Made by a program: the position numbers and the translations under genes
The notes under the pieces: model-generated
The model's input: the letters and a program-made list of their open reading frames with translations, nothing else
Told to the model about the DNA's origin: nothing
Database searches by the model: none
Shown here: positions 1-6,636 of the stretch, one piece after another
Layout of the letters: each line of letters opens with the position of its first letter
Numbering within the stretch: position 1 is the first letter of the stretch
NCBI GenBank assembly: GCA_041664945.1
Contig: JBAYJY010000195.1
Coordinates: 1 to 8,332, forward strand
Length of the DNA: 8,332 bases
Reading direction: 5' to 3'
Source of the DNA: JBAYJY01 sp041664945
GTDB taxonomy: Bacteria; UBP15; UBA6099

Positions 1-1510
1 AAGCAAGCGGACTCAATCCTGATTTTATCGGCGCCTGGACAATTGCGGGCGCGCTTTCAAGGGCATTCTTTTGTTTGTCACGCTGCTCGCGGTAGCTGTC
101 GAGGTTTTCCTCCCAGACGCTTTGCTTGCGGTCGTATTCTATCCATTCTTTAATAAGCGCTTTGAAATTATCAGGAGAAAGCGCGCCGTTCACCGGCTCG
201 ATCGCTTCTATCGCGTCATGGCCTGTTTCAATGTCATTTTTCAATCTTTCGATATTTTTTTGAAGCGACTCAATATCCGATTCACAGTTTTTAATATTTT
301 CGTTCGCGGCGTCTATCCTGTTTTTTGCATTTTTAATTTTATCTTCCGCTTCGATTCCGGTCAGAACGCTCTCGATCTGTTCTTGTGTCCATGTCGGCAG
401 ATATGTTTGCAACTCATCCGCCGAACGTTTCTCCAAGTCGCGGGATTGCTGTTCGAGGTCATCAATGTTTTTGATCTCCGCCTGATAGGCCGATATGTTT
501 CCGTAGAGCGCGAGGATCTCGTTTTCCATGTCGATATATTTTTGATTGTAAACGGCATTTTCGAATTCGTGGCGGCTCTCTTCAAGTTCTTCGGTTTTAG
601 CGTCCAGATCGGTTTTCAATCCGCGCAATTCGCCTTCGAGCCGAGCGAGTTCTTTCAGGCCGGCCTCCGGAAATTCGGTGACTGAAGAGTTCCTGTCGAG
701 TTCGGACCTGGCTTCAATATACTCGACAAATTTCGGTTCAAGCGAAGCCCACGCTTCATTTTCTCTTATTTTTGTTTCAATTCCGGCGATCTTTGAGGCT
801 AACGCTTTTTTCTCGTCTGACAGCCGGTTGCGTTCGATAACGAGCGCCGAATATATTTCGGAGCTGTTCATTCCTTTGGCTATCTCGGCGTCCAGATTTT
901 CGAGGGCAACGACGGTTTTCCCAAGCGGAGAACTGTTGAGATCTTTCTTCGTGCCTTTAGGATAGAACGCATCGAGTTGTTTCTGTATGATTTCGAGCGC
1001 GGATTTTGGCGACACGCCGCCGGAATCTCCGCCGAGCGTGTCGTAAAAAACTTCATCGAGCCTGTCGCGATTCTTGCCTTTTATCGGCGTAAGTTCGTCA
1101 ATATCGAACGAAAAAACCGTGTTGAAATTCCGCAATGTCACGTTATGGCGCAGAGAGGATTCAAAATCCGCGACGCCGACCGAATTGCCGTCTCTGTCTC
1201 TTATTTCAGGCGCGTCTTTTTTGCTTTTTGCGGATGTCATGTAACGCGCGATTGAATAATTGCCGCCGGAAGATTCGAATTCGACCGAGCCGCCGTGCCT
1301 GCTTTTTGCCGCAACCGGATCGTATGCGTTGGGTTCCTGCGCTTCGTTAAGCGAGGCGGGGCCGTAGATCGCGTAATTCAAAAACTTCGCGAGCGTTGTT
1401 TTCCCTCTCTCGTTCAAACCGAAAAACACGTTGATGCCGCCGTCCGATAACTCGCGATCGAGGCCGCTGTGGATGCCGAAACCTTCAATGTTGATTTTTC
1501 TTATTTTCAT
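1..1510 (-). CDS. YhaN/SbcC/Rad50-like coiled-coil ATPase, N-terminal 503 residues (C-terminus off the left edge)
   Basis: The reading frame is open from the ATG at 1510 down to base 1, so 503 residues are visible and the C-terminal half is missing. Residues 1-50 form an ABC/SMC-type ATPase head, with the Walker A motif GLNERGKTT at residues 31-39 after a short beta-rich start. Residues about 125-145 (FNTVFSFDIDEL) match the conserved segment of YhaN-type proteins. From about residue 225 to 490 the protein is rich in Glu, Lys, Leu and Asp with heptad-like spacing, as expected for an SMC coiled-coil arm. The start overlaps the stop of the upstream phosphoesterase gene as ATGA, which implies translational coupling and a shared complex. 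In this family the ATPase gates the partner nuclease on DNA ends. The Walker B and signature motifs should lie in the unseen C-terminal part. The family call is firm; the choice of YhaN over SbcC is less so. Confidence 0.88.
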   Translation of the reverse strand, partial: MKIRKINIEGFGIHSGLDRELSDGGINVFFGLNERGKTTLAKFLNYAIYGPASLNEAQEPNAYDPVAAKSRHGGSVEFESSGGNYSIARYMTSAKSKKDAPEIRDRDGNSVGVADFESSLRHNVTLRNFNTVFSFDIDELTPIKGKNRDRLDEVFYDTLGGDSGGVSPKSALEIIQKQLDAFYPKGTKKDLNSSPLGKTVVALENLDAEIAKGMNSSEIYSALVIERNRLSDEKKALASKIAGIETKIRENEAWASLEPKFVEYIEARSELDRNSSVTEFPEAGLKELARLEGELRGLKTDLDAKTEELEESRHEFENAVYNQKYIDMENEILALYGNISAYQAEIKNIDDLEQQSRDLEKRSADELQTYLPTWTQEQIESVLTGIEAEDKIKNAKNRIDAANENIKNCESDIESLQKNIERLKNDIETGHDAIEAIEPVNGALSPDNFKALIKEWIEYDRKQSVWEENLDSYREQRDKQKNALESAPAIVQAPIKSGLSPLA

Positions 1511-2895
1511 TTCCTGTCGGCCCTCAGCGAGTCGAGACATATCATAAGCGCGTCGTCCAAAAGCGATTCATAAGAATCCGCCGCTTCCGCGCCGGGATAT
1601 TCAATAGAAGCTTTTTGAAGCTGTCTCGACACTCGCGAGTCGTTGCCTAATTTATGATTGAGGCTGTTTTCGAGAAGCGCGCCTGTAAATCCGGCGAGCT
1701 TTTCCGGATTTGTCTTGATAGAGTCGAAATATCGTACTGTTTCGCCCATAACGCTGTCTTCGGAGCGCAACGCGCTGATGTCGAGCGATTCTTTTGCCGG
1801 CTCGCATGCCGAGGCGTCGATTTCGCGGATAAGAATAGAAGGCCTGGCGCCTGAGTCGAGTTGAATGAGCGCTTCTTTGATATATTCAAATGCGTTTTTC
1901 TTATGTTGTTCGATATACGGATCGTATTTAAGGCTGAACATCGAACCTTCGCCGGTAAATCTGATGCGCGCGATGCAACATGCGACGTGAGGCGCAAGAC
2001 CGGAGCGCAAAGCGTCGAATTCAGTTTTTATCAGCGAAACAAGATCACCGTAAGCGTTTTCATTAATATCCGAGATATCTATCGGGATATCTTCCATTTG
2101 GAGGTCGCCTGTCGGAAGTTCCGACACATTAACGGCGCCTGCGGGGCCTGTCTGAACGAGCGTGACGGACATGCGGCCGGTTTCGCGCCTACGACGCGCC
2201 TGAGGGCATCCGGGATAGACGATATATGGCCTTTCGCGGAGAACGATGCGCTGATGAATGTGCCCGAGCGCCCAATAGTCGTAGCCTTTGGATTCGAGGT
2301 CGCCGGCGGAGCAGGGCGCGTAATTAACGTGTTCCGAGCTGCCGCCGCCAACGCTTGTGTGCAGAACGCCAACTGTGAACAAAGCGCCGCTCTTAGCGGG
2401 AAAAAGACCGGCGAGGTTGTTTTGAATGTCCCGTTTTGGAAAGCTCATTCCGACGAGTCGCGCCGCCGGAGCGCCGTTTTTATGAAATATGATCTCTTGC
2501 GGCCCGTCGCCTGAAAAAACGTGGACATTGTCGGGAAGCGTAATTTCCAGACCGGCGCCATGGTAGTCAGTCTCTTCAAGGTTGTCGTGGTTTCCCGCGG
2601 CGATGTAAACCTCGATGCCGTTTTTGCGAAGTTTTTCGAACTGCTTCTTGAGGACCACCTGAGTGTTCAGGTTTTTTTGGCTTGTGTCGAAAAGATCGCC
2701 GGCGATGACGAGAAAATCAGCGCGTTTAGCGATGCACAGGTCGATGATGGAGATGAAGGTTTCGCGCTGGCCGGCTGCGATTTGTTCCGCCATGGCATCG
2801 TCGATCAGGCGTAGACCGGTGAGAGGCGCGTCGAGGTGGCAGTCGGCCGTGTGAATAAATGTAAGAGTATTATCGACCATATTTCTTTCTATCAT
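1507..2895 (-). CDS. YhaO/SbcD/Mre11-like metallophosphoesterase (DNA repair exonuclease)
   Basis: This is a 462-residue calcineurin-like phosphoesterase, predicted to be the nuclease partner of the ATPase encoded next to it. All metal-binding motifs of the family are visible: TADCHLD (D18, H20), AGDLFD (D67), GNHD (N102, H103), LHTS (H179) and GHIH (H212, H214). After the catalytic domain the protein continues for about 220 residues, the usual capping and ATPase-docking region. The layout TADxHLD...GHIHQR...YPG...RETG resembles YhaO more than classical SbcD. The ATG at 2895 has AGGA ten bases upstream; a second in-frame ATG at 2880 is an alternative. The segment YPGCPQARRRRETG (residues 227-240) has a Cys where relatives usually have Asn, and extra arginines. 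The final codons overlap the ATPase gene by four bases. The expected role is processing of DNA ends in the cytoplasm. Confidence 0.92.
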   Translation of the reverse strand: MIERNMVDNTLTFIHTADCHLDAPLTGLRLIDDAMAEQIAAGQRETFISIIDLCIAKRADFLVIAGDLFDTSQKNLNTQVVLKKQFEKLRKNGIEVYIAAGNHDNLEETDYHGAGLEITLPDNVHVFSGDGPQEIIFHKNGAPAARLVGMSFPKRDIQNNLAGLFPAKSGALFTVGVLHTSVGGGSSEHVNYAPCSAGDLESKGYDYWALGHIHQRIVLRERPYIVYPGCPQARRRRETGRMSVTLVQTGPAGAVNVSELPTGDLQMEDIPIDISDINENAYGDLVSLIKTEFDALRSGLAPHVACCIARIRFTGEGSMFSLKYDPYIEQHKKNAFEYIKEALIQLDSGARPSILIREIDASACEPAKESLDISALRSEDSVMGETVRYFDSIKTNPEKLAGFTGALLENSLNHKLGNDSRVSRQLQKASIEYPGAEAADSYESLLDDALMICLDSLRADRK

Positions 2896-2912
2896 ATAGC
2901 AACTATCCTGTG

Positions 2913-2942
2913 ATTGTAAAATAAAAGCGCATGTTGAAGCAA
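2913..2942 (-). promoter_or_regulatory. Candidate sigma70-like promoter for the phosphoesterase-ATPase operon
   Basis: Read on the minus strand, TTGCTT (2942-2937) is followed by an 18-base spacer and TACAAT (2918-2913), one mismatch from the TATAAT consensus. It lies about 18 bases upstream of the ATG at 2895, so transcription would begin only about 10 bases before that codon. That short leader would favour the downstream start at 2880. This is read from the sequence only. Confidence 0.45.
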
Positions 2943-2963
2943 TAGAAAACGAAGCGAAAACGT

Positions 2964-2997
2964 CGATGTTTTGAAAATTTTGAGAAAAAACGATGTT
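2964..2997. repeat. Direct repeat CGATGTT in the divergent promoter region
   Basis: CGATGTT occurs at 2964-2970 and again at 2991-2997, 27 bases apart. Both copies continue into a T-rich stretch ending TTTG. The second copy touches the -35 element of the plus-strand promoter. The A/T-rich palindrome AAAATTTT lies between them (2974-2981). The repeat could be a binding site for a regulator shared by the divergent operons, but seven bases is short and chance is possible. Confidence 0.3.
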
Positions 2998-3024
2998 GTT
3001 TTGTCGCAGACGTTACTTTATAAT
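2996..3024 (+). promoter_or_regulatory. Sigma70-like promoter for the nitrilase-YycJ operon
   Basis: TTGTTT (2996-3001) and a perfect TATAAT (3019-3024) are separated by 17 bases, the ideal spacing. Transcription would start near 3031, leaving a leader of only about 14 bases before the ATG at 3045. This is the clearest promoter in the window and supports the start chosen for the nitrilase gene. Confidence 0.65.
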
Positions 3025-3044
3025 CACGGCAGAAAGTATGTGAT

Positions 3045-3872
3045 ATGAGTGAAAACGGCCTGAAAATCGGTCTTATCCAGTTTCATCGGCGGCGGTTCGA
3101 GCAGAATGAGAACCTGGAGCGAGCGTTCAAAACGCTGGAAAGCGTCGAGGGCGCTGATATCGTGTCGTTTCCTGAAGTCTGGATGGGCGCTGTTGTGCAT
3201 GAGGAGCCTGAACTGGATTCGCTGTTGGCGGAGCTTGCGGGTTTCGCGAAGCACAAAGGGTTCATGCTCATAACAGGCGGCCTGTTTGTCCGGCGCGGCG
3301 AAGCGGTAATGGACGTCTGCCACGTGATAGGCGCTGACGGGCGCATTGTTTGCGAACAGCAGAAGATATTTCCATCAGCGGCGATAGGAGAACGGGCATT
3401 TTGCAGCGGCGGCGGAGGAATGTCTGTTTTCGAATGCGCCGGGATGAAGTGCGGCGTATTGATATGCGTCGATATGATATATCCGGAACTCGCGAGGAAG
3501 CTTGCGCTGTCCGGCGCGCAAACGATTTTTAATCCCGCGAACATTCCTGAGCAGCGCAATGACCTCTGGCACAGTTTGACGCGGGCGCGCGCCGCCGAGA
3601 ACACTGTTTTCGTGGCATATGTAAATAATACGAACACACAATACCGCGACGGGCGCCGGGTGATGGGCGCATCGCTCGTGGCCGGGCCGACAGGCGACAT
3701 TATCGCGGCCGCCGGCGACGAAGCGTCGATTCTATATGCAACGCTCAATCCGTGGCGGATCGAGGACCAGCGCAGCAGATGGCCTTATTTAGATGACATC
3801 AACAGATTGAACGGGCCGGACGGCCCGTGCCTGAATGTGCGCGAGGCGGCTTCAGAGATAGAAGGGATTTGA
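3045..3872 (+). CDS. Nitrilase-superfamily carbon-nitrogen hydrolase
   Basis: This 275-residue cytoplasmic protein has the full nitrilase/amidase triad: Glu44 in SFPEVW, Lys107 in QQKIFP and Cys141 in GVLICVDMIYPE. A second conserved-type glutamate (E116) follows the lysine. The family hydrolyses amide, nitrile or carbamoyl C-N bonds through a Cys-thioester intermediate; the length fits a single-domain member with no fused domain. The substrate cannot be assigned from sequence: omega-amidase, N-carbamoyl-amine hydrolase and aliphatic amidase subfamilies share these motifs. The ATG at 3045 is preceded by only a weak AGAAAG (3031-3036) and a very short predicted leader. The gene ends 3 bases before the YycJ-like gene, so the two are almost certainly co-transcribed. 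Nothing suggests truncation. Confidence 0.9.
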   Translation: MSENGLKIGLIQFHRRRFEQNENLERAFKTLESVEGADIVSFPEVWMGAVVHEEPELDSLLAELAGFAKHKGFMLITGGLFVRRGEAVMDVCHVIGADGRIVCEQQKIFPSAAIGERAFCSGGGGMSVFECAGMKCGVLICVDMIYPELARKLALSGAQTIFNPANIPEQRNDLWHSLTRARAAENTVFVAYVNNTNTQYRDGRRVMGASLVAGPTGDIIAAAGDEASILYATLNPWRIEDQRSRWPYLDDINRLNGPDGPCLNVREAASEIEGI

Positions 3873-3875
3873 AAG

Positions 3876-4724
3876 ATGGGTATGAGATTTTGCATGCTGG
3901 GCAGCGGTAGCGGCGGAAACTGTTCGCTGCTTGAAACCGGGCGCACGCGGCTGTTGATAGACTGCGCGCGGCTCGGCCAGCGATATATAAAAGAACGCCT
4001 GGAGGAACTGGGAGCGCGGCTCGACGAAGTCGACGGGATTCTGGCGACTCACATGCACGGCGACCATGTGGACGGAGGCGTGACATATCCGCTATGCAGG
4101 AAATACGACATTCCGCTCTATGTGCATGAAGGGTCGGTCAAGGACTTGATGCGGCGATCGGATAAATTTCTTGATCTCGAAAGGGCGGGGTTAGTGAGGC
4201 GGTTCAGCAGCGAGCCGTTCATGCTCCGCGAATTGATGATAAGGCCGTTCGAGGTTACGCACGGCGCCGGCGGCTGGAACAGGGATATAGTCGGGCGGCC
4301 GGTCGGATACAGAATAAGTCTGATAGAAGGCGCGAAGGAGACGGCCGTGGCGTATGCGACCGATCTGGGCGGCGTGAACGACGGGATTGTGGAAGCGATG
4401 GCCGGAGCGGATATCATTGCGCTGGAAAGCAACCATGATGTGGAGGCCGAGAAGAAATCGACGAGGCCGAAATTTTTGGTGGATTGGGTGTTGGGGCCGC
4501 GCGGGCATTTGTCGAACGAACAGGCGGCGACGGCGCTTGGAAAGATGGTCGCGCGCGGAGGCGGCAAAACGCGGCACATAACGCTTGCGCACCTAAGCGA
4601 GGATTGCAACACGCCCGAACTCGCGCTCGCAGCCGTGAGCGGCGCGCTGCAACTCGCCGGAGCGACGGACATTTCGCTATGCGTTGCCAGTCAGAAGGAC
4701 CTTTCGCCTGAAATTATCGTTTAA
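3876..4724 (+). CDS. yycJ: YycJ/WalJ-type metallo-beta-lactamase-fold hydrolase
   Basis: This 282-residue protein has a metallo-beta-lactamase fold. It begins with the LGSGSGGNC signature (residues 8-16) typical of YycJ. The metal site THMHGDH supplies H59, H61, D63 and H64; further probable ligands are H129, D163 and H239. The YycJ-specific elements ALESNHD (182-188), GHLSN (210-214) and HLSEDCNTPELA (239-250) are all present, which separates it from glyoxalase II and RNase Z. YycJ homologues are predicted 5'-3' exonucleases; in Firmicutes the gene accompanies the WalRK two-component system, which is absent here. The ATG at 3876 has GGGA 8 bases upstream; an ATG at 3882 is an alternative. 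It is the second gene of an operon with the nitrilase and is followed by a terminator-like hairpin. Confidence 0.87.
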   Translation: MGMRFCMLGSGSGGNCSLLETGRTRLLIDCARLGQRYIKERLEELGARLDEVDGILATHMHGDHVDGGVTYPLCRKYDIPLYVHEGSVKDLMRRSDKFLDLERAGLVRRFSSEPFMLRELMIRPFEVTHGAGGWNRDIVGRPVGYRISLIEGAKETAVAYATDLGGVNDGIVEAMAGADIIALESNHDVEAEKKSTRPKFLVDWVLGPRGHLSNEQAATALGKMVARGGGKTRHITLAHLSEDCNTPELALAAVSGALQLAGATDISLCVASQKDLSPEIIV

Positions 4725-4756
4725 ATTTGGATTTCTATTTAATCCAAATCGTTTTT
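4725..4756 (+). terminator. Rho-independent terminator-like hairpin after the YycJ-like gene
   Basis: ATTTGGATT (4725-4733) pairs perfectly with AATCCAAAT (4741-4749) around a 7-base loop, giving a 9-bp stem. It is followed by CG and five T (4752-4756). It starts directly after the TAA stop. The stem is AT-rich, so termination may be weak, but position and T-run fit a terminator that ends the nitrilase-YycJ operon. Confidence 0.65.
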
Positions 4757-4796
4757 CAGATAGAAAATGTACACAACAAAAAGGGAGCAAAGCTAA

Positions 4797-5963
4797 ATGA
4801 GAAAAAACATCGTGCGTGAACTGGCAGCGTATTTCGTGGTTATTTCGGCGATTTTGGCAGGAGCCATCCCGGCGGCCGCGCAGGGAATGGGCGGATTCGA
4901 CATGAATCAGGCGTCGCAGTTTCTGAGATACCTGCCGCCGATGATAAAATCCGTGACACAGGAACCGGCGGAACCGCAAAAGGGAGACCCGGTAAAGATC
5001 ACCGCGAAAGTTTCCCGCCTTCATTTCGGCGAAGACGATTACGAAACCGTCGATTCGGTGGCGTTGTATTACACGGTTGACGGCGAAAAGTGGGAACAAA
5101 TAGCGATGGAAGAGAGCGATGACAAGCTTACATGGACAGCGGAGATTCCATCAGTGGATATATGCACGGAAGTTGATTACCACATTACCGCGAAGGATTC
5201 CGCCGGCAATATAGCGATGGAACTTCCGGGATGGCTGGCGCTGCCCGGCTGGAGTCCGGCTAAAGAAGGCGACGCTCCGGCGAAAGCTCACGATTTTCTG
5301 ACAAAAATCTACGACCACGTGAATTCGGAAAAAATCGGGATTCCAACCGATATGATTCTGGAGCCGATTCCTTCTTACATGGACGTGAAGTCTGTATGGT
5401 TCGGATATGACGATAACAATTTCTATTTCCGGCTTCAATACGGAGACCCGGTCCAGAAGGGTTCTGTTTCGCCGTTGGACATAAATCTGTATATGCTGGC
5501 GGTGATAAATTGTTCGCTCGATGTTATTTTCACGGATGCTGTGATGGAAGGATTGAATAACGGTTTCAAAGGCTTCGACATTAACGATCCGTCCTTGAAG
5601 GATCTGACAAAATATTTCTGGGCATGGTACTATGCGCCGCTCGTGGATATTGCGCCGGCTCTGCCTGGCATCGGCAAAATTCCCGGCGTCGGCATGATTC
5701 ACTTGAATCCTAAAGATATTAAAATTCCGCTTTTCGAAACCAAGGGCTTCAAATATAAGTTGAACGGAAATAACATCGACGTCACGATGGACCGGAATAT
5801 GATCGGTCAATCCGCGGAAAATGCGTTTACTTTCGTCACGGCGGATATTAAAGTCGCAGGCTCCGATTTTTCGACTATGAAACCGAAGGTCGGCGACCTT
5901 TCATACACGACGACTATCATTATGGACGACCACGCCTACGATACGTGCGCCGAAGCGCAGTAA
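4797..5963 (+). CDS. Exported protein of unknown function, Ig-like domain plus DOMON/CBM9-like beta-sandwich
   Basis: This gene could not be assigned to a named family. Its 388-residue product starts with a Sec signal peptide: basic MRKNIVR, a hydrophobic core to about residue 22, and a probable signal peptidase I site after A28 (PAAA/Q). Residues about 54-140 look like an Ig/fibronectin-type domain, with VDSVALYYTVDG, LTWTAEIPS and VDYHITAKDSAGN matching the strand pattern seen in bacterial cell-surface proteins. Residues about 196-375 form a second beta-rich part; VWFGYDDNNFYFRLQ resembles the core strands of DOMON/CBM9-like sandwiches that bind sugars or cofactors. This second resemblance is inference. 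There is no C-terminal anchor, so the protein is likely periplasmic or secreted. The ATG at 4797 has a good SD (AGGGAG, 4782-4787) nine bases upstream. The gene ends in three consecutive in-frame TAA codons. Confidence 0.8.
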   Translation: MRKNIVRELAAYFVVISAILAGAIPAAAQGMGGFDMNQASQFLRYLPPMIKSVTQEPAEPQKGDPVKITAKVSRLHFGEDDYETVDSVALYYTVDGEKWEQIAMEESDDKLTWTAEIPSVDICTEVDYHITAKDSAGNIAMELPGWLALPGWSPAKEGDAPAKAHDFLTKIYDHVNSEKIGIPTDMILEPIPSYMDVKSVWFGYDDNNFYFRLQYGDPVQKGSVSPLDINLYMLAVINCSLDVIFTDAVMEGLNNGFKGFDINDPSLKDLTKYFWAWYYAPLVDIAPALPGIGKIPGVGMIHLNPKDIKIPLFETKGFKYKLNGNNIDVTMDRNMIGQSAENAFTFVTADIKVAGSDFSTMKPKVGDLSYTTTIIMDDHAYDTCAEAQ

Positions 5964-5988
5964 TAATAAGTTTTAAGTTCGGACGAAA

Positions 5989-6495
5989 ATGAAGATATTT
6001 ACTGTCGGCCACAGCAATGGAACATTCGAAGATCTTGCCGTCCGCATTGAAAAATACGGCATACAAACCATTGTAGACGTTCGCAGCGCGCCGTTCTCGA
6101 AATATGTTCCGCATTTCAATCACGAAATGATCGAAAAAAGCCTGACCGGGCGCGGAACGAAATATGTTTACATGGGCGACAGGCTGGGCGGCCGCCCGAA
6201 GGATCCGGCTTTATGCGGCGCCGACGGCAAGCCGGATTATGATAAGATTGCCGCTGACGACAGGTTTGTCGAAGGTCTGGAGATATTGAAGGGCATCGCT
6301 CAATGGTCTACCGTGTGCATACTTTGCAGCGAAGCTAATCCGTCGGCTTGCCACAGAAGCAAGCTGATTTCGAAACAACTCACGCTTCAAGGCGTGGAAG
6401 TGGCGCACATTCTGGGCGACGGATCCCTCGAAACGGAAAAAGAAATCGCGAAGCGCCGCGCATCATCGAATGAAAATCAGTTAGAACTTTTTTAA
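5989..6495 (+). CDS. DUF488 family protein
   Basis: This 168-residue protein matches the DUF488 family: FTVGHSNGTFEDL (residues 4-16), DVRSAPFSKYVPHF (30-43), MGDRLGGRPKDP (62-73) and the conserved Cys motif CSEANPSACHR (C113, C121, H122, R123). The length is typical of the family and nothing is missing. The biochemical function of DUF488 is not established; the invariant Cys/His/Arg cluster suggests a catalytic or metal-binding site (inference). The last residues, QLELF at 164-168, resemble the beta-clamp-binding pentapeptide QL[SD]LF. The start ATG at 5989 lies 25 bases after the upstream stop with only a weak GGA, so expression may depend on read-through from the exported-protein gene. The dual-OB-like gene follows 141 bases downstream. 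Confidence 0.9.
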   Translation: MKIFTVGHSNGTFEDLAVRIEKYGIQTIVDVRSAPFSKYVPHFNHEMIEKSLTGRGTKYVYMGDRLGGRPKDPALCGADGKPDYDKIAADDRFVEGLEILKGIAQWSTVCILCSEANPSACHRSKLISKQLTLQGVEVAHILGDGSLETEKEIAKRRASSNENQLELF

Positions 6496-6514
6496 ATACA
6501 AGCCATCTTGTGGA

Positions 6515-6547
6515 TGCTTGCAAGCAACTATTATGCCGTGAGTTGCT
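6515..6547. other. Palindrome and overlapping hairpin between the DUF488 and dual-OB-like genes
   Basis: TGCTTGCAAGCA (6515-6526) is a perfect 12-base palindrome. It overlaps a hairpin made of AGCAACT (6523-6529) and AGTTGCT (6541-6547) around an 11-base loop. A smaller stem, ACAAG with CTTGT (6498-6511), sits just upstream. No T-run follows immediately, so this is not a standard terminator. The palindrome could be an operator and the mutually exclusive stems a switch in the RNA. Both readings are inference. Confidence 0.4.
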
Positions 6548-6557
6548 GTAAAAATTC

Positions 6558-6586
6558 TTGCAAAAAATCATATTTCGCGTTTAAAT
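6558..6586 (+). promoter_or_regulatory. Weak candidate promoter for the dual-OB-like gene
   Basis: TTGCAA (6558-6563) and TTAAAT (6581-6586) are 17 bases apart; each matches its consensus hexamer at four of six positions. It would place transcription about 45 bases upstream of the gene. The support is spacing and position only. Confidence 0.25.
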
Positions 6587-6636
6587 CATCGTATAGCCGT
6601 TGAAAACACCGAAAATTCCTGCTATGCGAGGCGGAT

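Noticed and set aside
71..685. Long plus-strand open frame opposite the ATPase gene
   Set aside because: It is antisense to a coherent Walker A plus coiled-coil protein. Its Phe-rich composition is what reverse reading of a Lys/Glu-rich coiled coil gives.
1861..2514. 217-residue plus-strand open frame inside the phosphoesterase gene
   Set aside because: The opposite strand carries all phosphoesterase motifs; this frame shows no recognisable domain and no SD-led start.
3083..3748. 221-residue minus-strand open frame inside the nitrilase gene
   Set aside because: Antisense shadow: the plus strand holds the complete Glu-Lys-Cys triad and a promoter.
5151..5810. 219-residue minus-strand open frame inside the exported-protein gene
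   Set aside because: The plus strand has a signal peptide, SD and ordered beta-domain patterns; the reverse frame is rich in Arg, His and Ile with no motif.
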